This document shows positions 12,958-23,528 of a DNA stretch of 64,000 bases, one piece after another (position 1 is the stretch's first letter; the number at the start of each line of letters is the position of its first letter). Source of the DNA: Viscum album. Its lineage: Eukaryota; Streptophyta; Magnoliopsida; Santalales; Viscaceae. Under the pieces are notes generated by a model, which worked only from the letters and a program-made list of their open reading frames with translations, did no database searches and had not been told where the DNA came from. Location: the NCBI GenBank assembly GCA_963277665.1, contig OY728123.1:628740915-628804914 (forward strand), given 5' to 3'. Both the position numbers and the translations under genes were made by a program.

Positions 12958-15089
12958 AAAAACTGATCCAAGATACCCTTCAAAAAAAATTACCCAAACC
13001 AATTCACTATTAACATTAATGAAGTTCTTGATCCCCATTGGATGGTTACTAGTTCCCATGCATGAAACAAAAACCAGAGGGAATTATATCTCCCATCATG
13101 TAGAAAAATATATGGTATATATATACATATATAGAAAAAAAATATTTAATAATACTAAAATGAATATATTCCATGTCAAAATAAGTGACAAAGGTATTTA
13201 TGAAACTCAAAGGTATCTAAAAAATATCCATGTTACACATCCTAGAATCAAAACAAAAAACCACCACTCTATGTGATATGTTGTGAACACCCTACCATCT
13301 CACTACCAAGTATGCATACCCATCTAACATAAATATTTCAACATCACTATGTTACCATTCCTTTTCCTAAAAAAAATTAACTATAATGTCTATAAACATC
13401 CTAAGGGGAGTGAAAGGTGTGAGATAAATAGACTTAGTAGGATCCCACAAAGGTGTTCTATATCATGTTTATGAACAATAAACCCAATATTCTCATTATA
13501 CTAAAAATAAGGCATGATAAATATGTTAACATTTTTATATCAAAATTAGGGTAAATAGTTCCCTTATTTTCAAAGTTCAAAAACATATTTGGGAAAAAAT
13601 AAAAGAATAGATTTAAATAAAAAATTATATTTATCAAAATAGGTGTTTCAAATCCAAAATAGTGAAATGATAAAAAATGGTCGTAATGTAATCCAAGGAT
13701 AAATAAAGGTCAATATATATAGGTTATTGGTACATAAAATTTGACTAGTTTTTCACTATAAGTCCCTAGAACCCATGCATCAAGGTACGGGGAGTAGAGG
13801 AACAATCATAAAAGTGAACCCTCCTACCAAGACAATAAATTCCTAGAGGTAAATTAATCTTAGTCTAGGAACTTATGAACACCCCAAAAAGTGAATTATC
13901 TATAATATCATTTTTGGAAACCCAATAATAAACCTTCCACATAATTACCCATGAATTCCATATGATTCATTTATCAAATCATTTCAACGTACTCACACAA
14001 TTCACAATTCAAATTCAAACATCGATTCATTTTAAACATATTATTTAAAAACCCATTTCAAAAAAATTTAATCGCAACATATAAAAACACATTTAATTTA
14101 TCAAATTGATTTGGAAACCATATTTTCTTAAAAAAAATTACAAATAAAAAATGAATCTGTTATCATTCCCAAAAACAATTATAAAAAAATATAAAATTTT
14201 GTAAAATTAATGTTTAACAATTCTAATAGAAGGATGAATATTTCCATTTTTAATATGGCCCATTTAAAAACTCATCATAATGGTAAAAAAAGTAAAATAA
14301 GAAGAATAATTATTTATATATTTTAAAATACAAACCAATTAAGATAATTAAAATATAATTGTATTTTCCATTCAAAATATTAATTAAAGAATATAAAAGA
14401 GATATTCTATGACAATTGTAATGAGAATATCAAAATATATGAACATATAGAGAATACGTGTGGTTGAATTTTCTTATGGTATGTCATTAGAAGATAGTAG
14501 AAAATAGTTACAAAATAATTTGTCTTTCTATTGAAATTATTAGGGATAAAAAAATTTCCATGGATTTTATTACAACTAAGCATATAAAATAATAGACTAT
14601 TGATTCCAATTTCACTCATATATTAGTAGCTGTTTAACCAAGTTAATCAGATTAATAAAGAGAAAACTCATCAGCTGATGAAAATTTAATTATGTGGATG
14701 ATGATGAGTATTTACATACATTTGAATAAATAGTTAAAAAGATTTGTGTCATGGAAAAATAAAATAAGAAATTTAAAAATGACTATGATTATACATAAGG
14801 TAATATTTTTTAAATAAATAATACAATTTAAATGTTAACTTATGATGTTTCAACAAATTTATCAGATTATTTCTATAAATATATTTATAAATAGTATTAT
14901 AATAATAAAAATTTCATTATTAATAATGTAACACCCCAAGCTTCCATGGTACGCTTCTCTTTGATTAATAGAGCGGTGTGTGTTGTACGCAACCTCAAGT
15001 TATAACACACTACGACCAATCAAAGTTGTCGTTATGAATGGTAATACCCACCTTTTGAAATTATATAAATTTTATATTTCACAATGGAC

Positions 15090-15540
15090 TTCATTTTTGT
15101 ATTCGGAATATCAAAATTAGCCTACTTTGAAGTTTTGGTATTTTTCTGAGAACATCCAATTTTCGATGAATAATGAAAAATACTTAAAAACAACTTTTAA
15201 ATCAAAATAATTTATAGTGATAAATTATACAATTTAGTGGTTTTAAATTATAATTAGAATATATTTTAACCATTTTATCCAATGGTGGTCATTATAATTA
15301 ATTTCACTTTGAAATTGGACATAAACAATTGTCAATCTTTTGATATATTTTGTTTCTTAAAAATACTCTATTTGTTGTCACAATGGGAATTATTTATTAA
15401 ATTAATTAATTAAACTTATATTTTTGGAATTTTTTAAAATGTAAATCATTTTTTAATTCAGAATATCAATTATATCTTAGAGTGGATTTTTGGTATTTTT
15501 CTGAAAAACATCGATTTTTGATGAATAGTGAAACCACTAT
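15090..15540 (+). repeat. Internal duplication of a U3 module, spacing 355 bp
   Basis: The module '(t)ttggtatttttctga.aacatc..tttt(c)gatgaatagtgaaa' ends at about 15,178 and again at about 15,534. Element 3's LTR carries it once (52,500-52,538). The extra copy explains most of why the distance from LTR start to TATA box is 1,358 bases here against 1,117 in element 3. Confidence 0.6.
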
Positions 15541-16284
15541 GTGGTAGTTAAGACATTAATTTTTCGTTTAAATGAAATTTTACCACCTCTGTGATTTGAA
15601 TTTAGAAATCCAACATACATAATTTTCATTAGGAAATATAATGTGGTTCAATGGGATTAAAATAATTTTTGGTGAATAGTAACTTTTAAGTTCTATTAAT
15701 CGTGATTAAAGGTAATTAGTATAATTTAAGGTAAATATAATGTTATAATAATATGAAATTACCTTTACACTTTTCCTACCCATATTGGATGATTCATGGC
15801 TGTCCACGACAATCTATGTGTCAACTTGGGGACCCCATGGAGCCACTTGGGTAAGAAGATGACATTAATAACTTTTTATTTGAAGTAAAAATAAAATTGT
15901 CACAAACATGTGTTGTTGTACTAAAACAATTATTACATGGGGTCATATAAGTTAATTTTTCAACTATAAATATTAATTGGAAACATAAAAAGATTTCCTA
16001 CATCACTATATTTTTTTATATAATTTTTAGAGATTAAATAAATTAAATTTTTTATGACACCGTGATGATGCAGCGATTACCTCATTAATTAACGATTTAA
16101 ATAAAATGAAAAGATAATGTAAACTCTGAGACTTACACTTGTAAAAAACCTATTAGATGAGTAGATTTATAACCGTTATCACGATATCCTAGAAATATAT
16201 AATTGTGGGACCTTTAAAAACTGAAACTCATTATATAATAAAGTAACATTTCTTGACTTTCCAAGAGTGCCCCTCCTCTCCTCT

Positions 16285-16293
16285 GATAAAAGG
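16285..16293 (+). promoter_or_regulatory. TATA box of the nested truncated LTR
   Basis: The box gataaaagg follows a 'cccctcctctcctct' pyrimidine run. It aligns with 'ctcctcctccactataaaaagg' in the element 3 LTR at 53,106-53,127, and the downstream bases also align. Position and conservation support a former RNA polymerase II start for the LTR transcript. The 65-codon open frame at 16,267-16,464 overlaps this leader and is not taken as coding. Confidence 0.55.
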
Positions 16294-16626
16294 CCCCCAC
16301 CTCTACCACCTTATTCACACCTTAAATACATTTGGATAGGACAAACTCTGACCAAATACTCTCTCAACATCCCTCTCTTAGTCCTAGAATCCTCAATTTG
16401 GGAAGAAGTCCTCCCAAGGATGCCTTTGTCTCAAATCAAAAAGAGTTGCGTTAAATACTCCTAGAGCTAGAAAAAAATTCATTTAAACCTAATAGTCCAC
16501 CAAATCTATGATGTCACCATTATAGTTATCCTCACAATTTCCTTTTTGTATTATATAGACAAACAAAAAGGGAAACCCATGATTTTATTAATGATATACC
16601 TAATATATTGGTAATTGGATGTTACA

Positions 16627-16645
16627 AACTCCCCACCATAAAGAA
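16627..16645 (-). other. Element 1 polypurine tract
   Basis: On the minus strand the bases before the 3' LTR read ttctttatggtggggagtt, followed at once by TGTAAC. This matches the usual layout in chromodomain gypsy elements, where the pol end (…ATTTCTTTAAGGGGGG) forms the plus-strand primer for DNA synthesis. Two T interruptions show decay. Confidence 0.7.
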
Positions 16646-16649
16646 TTTA

Positions 16650-18055
16650 TGTCGCCCTGAAGTCATGTGAAATATGAAATCCCTTGATAAAAAGATGAGG
16701 CTAGTGCTCCCTCTTCAATGAATTAGGTTCAAAAGTATCATGAGGATCTAAATCACGTTTCCAAAGAACTAGGGCTAGTTGAATTCAATTACCACATAAG
16801 ACGTTCACTTGATATTCATTTATCTCAACTGTTTTCTCCAAAATAGAAATATCTGGCTCCAACTCAATTTCATCCAAACTCTGAATGTGTGAGGGATCAG
16901 GATGGCACTTCCAATGCTAAGATATACTGAAAGAAACATAAATACCAATAAAATTAACCTGTAATTGTAACTGGTAAGAAAATTTTCTAAGACTCTCAGT
17001 GACCTCAAATAGTCCAACATATCTTAGAGATAACTTTCCCAGTTTTCCAAACTGATAATAACCAAAAAAAGGATTAACATTCAAGAAGACCCAATCACCA
17101 ATAGGTTACTCTAGAGGATGCCACATCCAATCTGCATGTGATGTATGTCAATTATGGGTTGTAACCATACATCAATTTACATCTTGAATCATTGTTGATG
17201 TATCATAGAATAAACTTGGTCCAACTAAAAATTCTTTAGCCACCTCCACCCAACAGAGAGGTGATCTGCATCAGTGACTATAAAACACCTCAAAAAAGAT
17301 ATTCTTATTTGAAAACGGATAATTTTTGTTATAAAAAACTCAAAAAATGCTATACGTCTCCCCCACAATCCACTAAAATCCAAGACACAGTAACGAATCA
17401 TATCCTCAAGAATATGAATCAGACGCTTTTATGGCTATCTCTCTGTGGATGGTAAGTTATGCTCAACTTGACCAGAGTTCTCATTGCCTCCTGGAGACTC
17501 ATCTCGAATGTCATGGTAAACCTATGATCCCTATCCGAAAAAATATAATCATGAATTCCATGTAACCTCATAATCTTCTACACATATTTCCTACACAGAT
17601 CTTTATCCTTAGTAGTGTCCTTGATCAGAATGAAATGATCAGACTTTTTCAACCAATAAAAAAATACAAAGATTTAATTTTAACTTTAGTCATTCCATGG
17701 TAATTACAAAAAAAATATGGATACATCATACCATTTATGGAATGGGACTGTCTGATTTTTAATAAAACCACAGGGTTTCATATCCTATGCCTTTATCCAC
17801 TAGAATTTGTAATAGCGGCACACAAAGTCTGCAATGTCACGCTCCATACCCATCCACCAGAATCATAGTCTCATTTCATAATACATCTTTATAGTTCTTG
17901 GATGAATGTAACATGAAGAGATATTATAATGAAACAAGACTAAACTCCTCATAGATGTTGGGATGAAAATCCACTTCCCAAATTGGAGTATACTATCTGA
18001 AGGTAGATACCAACAAGATTTGTCTCCCCACCATAAAGGATTTCTCAAATCTGTA
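16650..18055 (-). pseudogene. Element 1 integrase remnant with chromodomain-like tail
   Basis: Minus-strand readings show the H2C2 region in an open frame (17,863-18,048) ending CYIHPRTIKMYYEM, matching YSIHPGSTKMYRDL. The core keeps SDRDHRFTMTFEMSLQEAM (SDRD at 17,527-17,538), the second DDE Asp, and ITYHPQ near 17,445 with VLDF further on. The tail reads HPDPSHIQSLDE near 16,880, the linker before a gypsy chromodomain. The integrase joins element cDNA to host DNA; the chromodomain would read histone marks. Stops and frame changes break it, and the H2C2 and chromodomain parts are poorly preserved. It is one of the better conserved integrase cores in the window. Confidence 0.85.
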
Positions 18056-18880
18056 TAAACTCCTCATATTAGTGATGGATCTATAAAAAGTACTAAATGA
18101 GATATTGGGATAATTGAACACTACTTAGAACCATAAAAAAAACCTACTCTTGAGCATTTAGGTGTAATTGAGTGAAAATCCCAATTAGGTTCCACTCCTT
18201 CGATTTTACAAGATCCTACAATGGTACTTTCCAAGTAAGAGCTTATGTAACAACATTCCCCTTTCCCAGGGTGTAGTTGATATCAAATTAAAACATCTAA
18301 AGGTATTCTACAAATCACCTATATATGATATTCAAGACTTTCTATTAATATATATAGCTCAGACTCTTATGATCATAAAAGACCAAGTACATCTCTCCAA
18401 CAAGACGATGTATCCACCATTTAAGTGCATTCATAACTATACCAAGCTCTAAATCATTAGTGGGAAAATTATCCCCATGTGGTAAAATATTAAGAGAACT
18501 ATAAGATACCACAAGTTCATCCTAAATAAGCACACACCCTAAATCAAAACTAAAAGCATCATAAAACACCACATACCACTTACTAGGCTTAAGAGAGATC
18601 ATAATAGGAGCAGATTTCATAAGTCATTTCAGTTCATCCAAAGAAGACTGACACTTTTCATCATAGGTGAATTACTTTTCTTTACCAGTAATATCAGTCA
18701 AAGGTAATTCCATTTTAGATAAATCCTTAAAAAATAATTAGTATCCAGCAAAGACCAAGTAATCTTGAAAATTCAAAGACATTTTGTGGTTCCTTCTAGG
18801 TTTAAATAAAATCACCTTCTCTAGATCAACTGATAATCCATTCTCTAAAATATTATCCCCTAATAAAATCACTTCCTGCG
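18055..18880 (-). pseudogene. Element 1 RNase H remnant
   Basis: This lies between RT and integrase on the minus strand, as in all Ty3/gypsy elements. The start shows FSRLLGLCW near 18,760, fitting RSFLGLAGYY with a frameshift. ERCTWSFMIIRV near 18,380 fits the tether segment near KCEIYTDHKSLKY. The enzyme would remove the RNA strand during reverse transcription. Catalytic residues could not be followed through the frameshifts. The open-frame fragments are short, so the limits are approximate. Confidence 0.65.
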
Positions 18881-18889
18881 TCCAAAAAA

Positions 18890-19570
18890 ACTACATTTTG
18901 AAGTATTTCCATGCAAATAATGACTTATCAAAATTTAAAGAACCAAACTCAGATGGTGATCATGCTCATTCTTGTATTTCAATTAGACTGGAATATAATA
19001 ATTGAAAACTTCCAAAAAACTGACAAGAAATTGATGGAATATCTCATTCATCAAAGCCATAAAAATATATAGAATGTTCGTTAGACTTAAAATGATCACA
19101 ATATATTCATAATGGTCATAACTTCTCCTAAAAGAAGTCTTCTTAGTATCAAACAACCAAACTCTAAGATGATGATAACCTAATCGAAGATCAATCTTTG
19201 AAAACCACTTTTCTACTTATAACTGATCAAAGAAATCATACTTGTGAGGAAAATGATATTTATTCTTAATTATTACTTGGTTCAACTATTGATATACCAC
19301 ACACAATCGAAGGGAACCATCTGAATTCTTAAAAAATAGTGCAACTGAATCCTATGGTGAAACACAAGTGTGAAAAAAAACATCTTTCCAAAATTCCATC
19401 CAACGGAATCTTGAGCTCTTTCAACTCTACTGGATTCGTACGATAAAAAGGTTTCGATATCAAATGTGTACTTAGAACCTAGTCAAAAATAAAGTCTACC
19501 TCTCTTTATAAAGGAATATTAGAGAATCCATCTAGGGAAATGTCTGGAAAGTATCAAGGAACAATTGGAA
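18890..19570 (-). pseudogene. Element 1 reverse transcriptase remnant
   Basis: Read on the minus strand, the N-terminal part gives ELKELK (near 19,415) within the segment that precedes FIRPSVSPWG in the family. VIIKNKYHFPHKYDFFDQL (19,210-19,265) matches VTIKNKYPLPRIDDLFDQL. The catalytic block near 18,995 reads EVFNYYIPV for VVFIDDILV, so both catalytic Asp are Tyr and the RT is inactive by sequence alone. KCSFFGRRK (about 18,880) matches the conserved KCEFW. It lies in the normal order after PR. Confidence 0.85.
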
Positions 19571-19724
19571 GGATAACTATAGGAGAAACATCATCGGGGG
19601 GAAACTCAACATCAAACAACAAACTCCTGATATTTGGGTGGGATGGTCATGTACGACGTGATCTCAGGTCCCACCCCCGATGAAACACATGAGTGATCCC
19701 ATCAAAATAAAGAAACAATACATG

Positions 19725-20030
19725 CTAAAGATAACCATCAATATCATCCTGATGAGAGACAATCCAATTCATACTGATGAAGAAGGAAAACAAATCCAGA
19801 TCATGAATGAGAAAATCACATACCAACTTTGTATCACCTATCATTAATGAACAAGGACACTGAAAAGTTTTCACTTTCACCTTTCCAAGAGGTGTCACTA
19901 ACCCCAATAGAAAGGATATAAGTCTCATTGGATGTTTAATTATATCAACAAAACATGCATATATAAACGAGTGGGAGGCACCAGTATCAAGTAATGAAAT
20001 TGTTACAGAAGATGCAATAAGCTAGTACCC
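19725..20030 (-). pseudogene. Element 1 aspartic protease, active-site motif intact
   Basis: The minus-strand frame reads ISLLDTGASHSFIYACFVD, with DTGAS at 19,974-19,988. It runs on in the same frame into a 67-codon segment (19,928-19,725) with TPLGKVKVKTFQCP and LVCDFLIHDLDLF, matching the gypsy protease C-terminal half (…LIVLDMxxFDVILGMDWL). The final DVILGMDWL reads LFSFFISMNWIV. This is the only protease in the window with an unmodified D-T/S-G motif. About 95 codons are open from the motif to the stop at 19,725, close to a full retropepsin core, but upstream gag and downstream RT are broken. Confidence 0.85.
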
Positions 20031-20199
20031 CTCACTATTTTCGGACCTACATCAACTTCTATTGGGAGCTCACCTACAACATGAAAGTACATTACTCATG
20101 TGGAATATGGATAGATCCCTATAGTCTTTAAATCTTTTTACTGCACTATTGTAGCCTTTGCAGCTGACGAACCCTGACCATAATGAGTCGTAGTCATAG

Positions 20200-21170
20200 C
20201 ACGATAGAAGTTTTTTAAATGACCAAAGTGTCCAAAACTACTGAAGGTCTTCATAGAAAGAGGACAATAACATCATGTGTGTCCAACCATTCATTACTGA
20301 TAGAAATTTTGAGGCACACTTCTAGCTGTAGAAGAATGTACATAGGATGCTCGTTGTTGACTCCCACCACCACCACTCTTATGATAATCTTTCAACTTCC
20401 CCTTCTTCCCATGATTCCAACTTAATCCTCTACTGGATGGAAGATAAGAGGAATAAAATCCAAACTTGGATTCCATATTCATCTATCATATTATATCTCT
20501 ATATACCATCTCCTCATATGTATAAATATTTAATATACACACTTGTGATCTAATAACTGATTGAAAACCCTACATGTACTTTTGATCCTTCAACTAGTTA
20601 TTATTCACCACATAGTGAGAAAAATAGACAAACTCAACAAAAATATTGGTGTATTATGACACTGATAAATCTCCCTGGTGTAAGGATAGAAACTCCATAT
20701 ATTTATCCAACATTAGGGACTCTGTAAAAATTGCTCAAAGAACATTATTTTGAAACACTTATAACTCAATTCCACTTGTTTGTCTTCCTAGAACATGAAA
20801 TCCCAACATCGCTTACCAGAACCCTCAAGCCATAATGTTGTAAACATCACATTGATATTCCTAGATGTCTCCAAGAAGATGAATATTTAATAAACCCTAT
20901 CCAGTCAGTCCTATGCCTCTTGAGATTAATTTATTCCTTTAATGGATGGTGGCTTCTTGCGCTATAATTCCCACAATAGATCTCTCTCTGCTTGAGATAT
21001 TAGTTGAACCTCAAACACTATATCCTGAACTCATGGTGCATCCTAATCAACAATAAAAACTACTCACATGATAGTCTCTATGATATTCGGATCCACTGGT
21101 AGATTCCCTTGTGGATAATGAGCTACAACCCCCTAAGGAAATCATGGAAGACATCTCATAGGCATACTTC
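20200..21170 (-). pseudogene. Element 1 gag remnant
   Basis: Minus-strand readings give EFLSLHQGDLSVS and YTNIFVEFVYFSHYVV (about 20,580-20,690), which match the retrotrans_gag block EFLxLKQGxMTVxxYxxKFxELSRYAP. GFQSVIRSQVC and YTYEEMVYRDI (about 20,480-20,570) match GLRPEIRSRV and TYEEVVERAL. A Ser/Gly-rich linker with YVHSSTARSVPQNFYQ (20,294-20,345) is the segment before the zinc knuckle. The knuckle itself is degraded, but an H and a C can be placed near 20,275. Gag forms the particle shell. Several in-frame stops are present. Confidence 0.8.
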
Positions 21171-21418
21171 TGCACACAAAATAGAAATAATGGTAAGGAA
21201 CTTGATTAAATATTAATTTAAACAAATAAAACCCATAAATATAAACCCAAATTCATAACAGAAACTATCACTAGATAAACATATCCCAACATACCATGGT
21301 AACTTCAGTCTCTTGGCGACAAGATTTGGCCATGAACTTATCACAATATACCTCTCATGTTCCCAAAATTGTATCTCCAATCTATCAAATTCCCCAAGAA
21401 AAGATCCAATGGGGAATA

Positions 21419-21434
21419 CCTACTGTTGGTACCA
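21419..21434 (-). other. Element 1 primer binding site, degenerate
   Basis: On the minus strand, eight bases after the LTR end, the sequence TGGTACCAACAG stands where TGGTATCAGAG (initiator-Met tRNA complement) is expected. It agrees with that site only in part, but its place between the LTR and gag is right. The exact LTR end is uncertain by a few bases. Confidence 0.5.
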
Positions 21435-21442
21435 TTTTTTAA

Positions 21443-23528
21443 TGAAACAGCCCAAGTTAAATTCAGAACTAGAACCCAAACTGATCTTCCACATACTCAT
21501 AGGTCATTCTTGATCCCCATGGGATTGCGACAAGAACTCATGCATCAAACAACAAACCAGAGGGAATGATCTCACCCAACATGTACAAATTCCTGGAATA
21601 CATACACATAGAAAATAAAAACAATATGAATGTATAAGAGATATATACCATAATCATATGAATACAATGGAAATAAGAAAACTATAAAAGTATTCAAAAC
21701 TCCAAAAGACAAGTCCGACTATATAGGACAAAAATGAAATAGCTACTTTATTCGCAGGCATGAACGACCTCCCACAATCTCACCAACAGCTACTCAACAC
21801 AACTGACAAAAAACCTAACTTCCTCACTATGGTGATTAGCCTTTTCCTATAATGGAAGACATACAAAGGTATATCTTCCACAGAATAGGTACGTAGGGTG
21901 TAAGTTATTAGGCTCAATAAAATCCCACCTAGGTGTTCCATAACAATTATTTATAAAAAAATCATTTTTTCTCATTTTAAATAATGAACGGTATGATAAG
22001 AAGTAAAACAGTTTCATAGAAAACATGGTAAATATTCCCCTTTTTATCATAATTATAAAACAAATATGGTATATTAATTTCAAAGAACATTTTCCATATA
22101 ATTTTTCACAGGCAAAAACATGCATATCAATGATAAACCATAAAGAAAATAAAATAGAATATTAGAACAGGTATCAGTACCAAGGATCTCTATAGGTCAT
22201 ATCAATAGACTACATGTACCACAATCAATCAAGTCCACAATCTGGTTCGTAGAACATAGTCCAAGGAAGAAGAGGAACACCACATGAGTAACCCCCCCCC
22301 CCCCCAAATTTCAATATCAGCCCTGTAGAACAACATTCCTACAAATCAATTGAAATATCCATGAGAAAACATCCTAATAATCATAAAAATGGATCATGGA
22401 ATCATGTTAAAACTTCCACCTAAGTACCAAAGGTAACCCATGTGATCATTTTCACAATTCAATTTCAATGCCTTGAAAAAAATTCATTCCCTTTACAATT
22501 ATCAATAATCAAGGAAAGCCCATTTTTTCATTAAAAACTATTTAAACACATAAAAAACAATCATTCCAATTCAATATATAAATCAATTTATAAAGAAAGA
22601 ACAACAAGGTTCTTCAACGTAGGCAAGAGATAGAACCACCTACCTAAAAACATGGCTCACACACACCTGCAATGGGATCCACCAACAATGATATCCCAAT
22701 TAGGACAACAAAGGCCATAGAATACAATCATAATCACAATATTGATCCAATTTAGAAAATAAACTATTAGAAAAAAGAAGGAAACACATATACCATAGGA
22801 ATGAATACCCACCACACCATGACCAACAGAGGAATGGCCTCCGGAACGAGATCACAAAATGGATCTAGAATAAGACATAAATAAACACCAACTTAGAAAA
22901 ATAGATCTAATAACTCAACCAAATGGTGTTATCTCATTCAATGGAAATTAATAAGTGGAAAGGTTGCTTACCCAGAGTTATGAATCAACAAGGAAATAGA
23001 TATTGAACCTTGAACAGATCGAACTAGAATGCGAGGAGTCTCCAAAAATCACCTGGTAATTTCCCTAATTCGAGAGCATCAGAGTCTGGAGGAAGAACCG
23101 AAACAAAATCAGTCACACACCATTTTTAAAAAATTATACATGGGTCATTAGACAATGTGTAATCCGGTTACATGACGTGTGTTCTCCAATGTCCCACATA
23201 CTCCATAAAACCCATCACCTCTGATTAAAAACCCTTCCTTTAATTAACTCATGATGTAAAATTTCACTTCACATCATGTAACCACCCTCAATGTGATGTT
23301 TTTTACAACTTGAATCCATCATCTCTTACATGTCATGTAACCTAGTTACATAGCATGTAGTCCTCTTGACATATAAAAAATAATTGGTTAGAGCTAAGAG
23401 TCTAATAAATCTATGACATCACCATAATAGTTATCCTCCCAAATTATCCTTGGTCTTATACTGTCCAAAAAAGGGAAACCATAATGTGGTCAAGTATGTA
23501 CATGACATATCGTTAAAGGGATGTTACA
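21443..23528 (-). repeat. Element 1 5' LTR
   Basis: It is bounded on the minus strand by TGTTACAT-type sequence at 23,528 (plus: ggatgttaca) and by the degenerate PBS at 21,434. It aligns with the 3' LTR over both ends, including 'aaaccagagggaat' (21,550 and 13,072) and 'aggtgttc' (21,932 and 13,451). It contains a run of 14 C at 22,292-22,305. No clear TATA box was found. Open frames inside (for example 21,847-22,125 minus) have no protein-like features. Confidence 0.75.
22292..22305. repeat. C14 homopolymer
   Basis: Fourteen consecutive C bases inside an AT-rich LTR. The matching place in the 3' LTR (about 13,815-13,830) has only short C runs ('gaaccctcctacc'), so the run arose or expanded after insertion, or reflects assembly error. 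Confidence 0.9.

Larger units (their letters stand above)
14927..16458 (+). mobile_element. Truncated plus-strand LTR of an element 3-like family, nested in the element 1 LTR
   Basis: It starts with TGTAACACCCC, the canonical LTR start of this lineage. It then matches the U3 of element 3 (52,001 on): the box 'gatgaata.tgaaa' with the 'tttttct.a.aacatc' before it, and a shared region around the TATA box with 'cctcctc', 'tactctc.aa' and 'cctagaatcc'. The match ends near 16,450, about 170 bases past the TATA box, so the rest of R and all of U5 are missing. Removing it makes the two LTRs of element 1 agree in length. With one end lost, no target duplication can be tested. Confidence 0.7.
12964..16626 (-). 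repeat. Element 1 3' LTR, interrupted
   Basis: The LTR start on the minus strand is TGTAACATCC (16,626 leftwards), directly after a G-rich polypurine tract. The other end is near 12,964, where plus-strand TGATCC corresponds to TGAAAC in the 5' LTR. Clear similarity to the 5' LTR covers 12,964 to about 14,120 and 16,459-16,626. Between lie about 800 bases with no obvious match and a nested truncated LTR. Without the nested piece its length is about 2.13 kb against 2.09 kb for the 5' LTR. The 85-codon open frame at 13,019-13,276 is inside the LTR and is not a gene. Confidence 0.75.
12964..23528 (-). mobile_element. Element 1: Ty3/gypsy retrotransposon, minus strand, both LTRs present
   Basis: Reading on the minus strand: 5' LTR (23,528 to 21,443), PBS near 21,434, gag (about 21,170-20,200), PR with intact DTGAS, RT, RNase H, INT, polypurine tract (16,645-16,627), 3' LTR (16,626 to 12,964). 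The two LTRs align in their terminal parts, for example 'ttcttgatccccat' at 13,025 and 21,507, and 'atagttatcctc' at 16,523 and 23,434. The 3' LTR is longer because a foreign LTR sits in it (14,927-16,458). Flanking 5-mers (aaaac left, atatt right) do not match, so no target duplication is visible. Confidence 0.85.

Noticed and set aside
13019..13276. An 85-codon plus-strand gene
   Set aside because: It lies inside the 3' LTR of element 1, on the strand opposite to its coding direction, and the matching part of the 5' LTR is not open in the same way.
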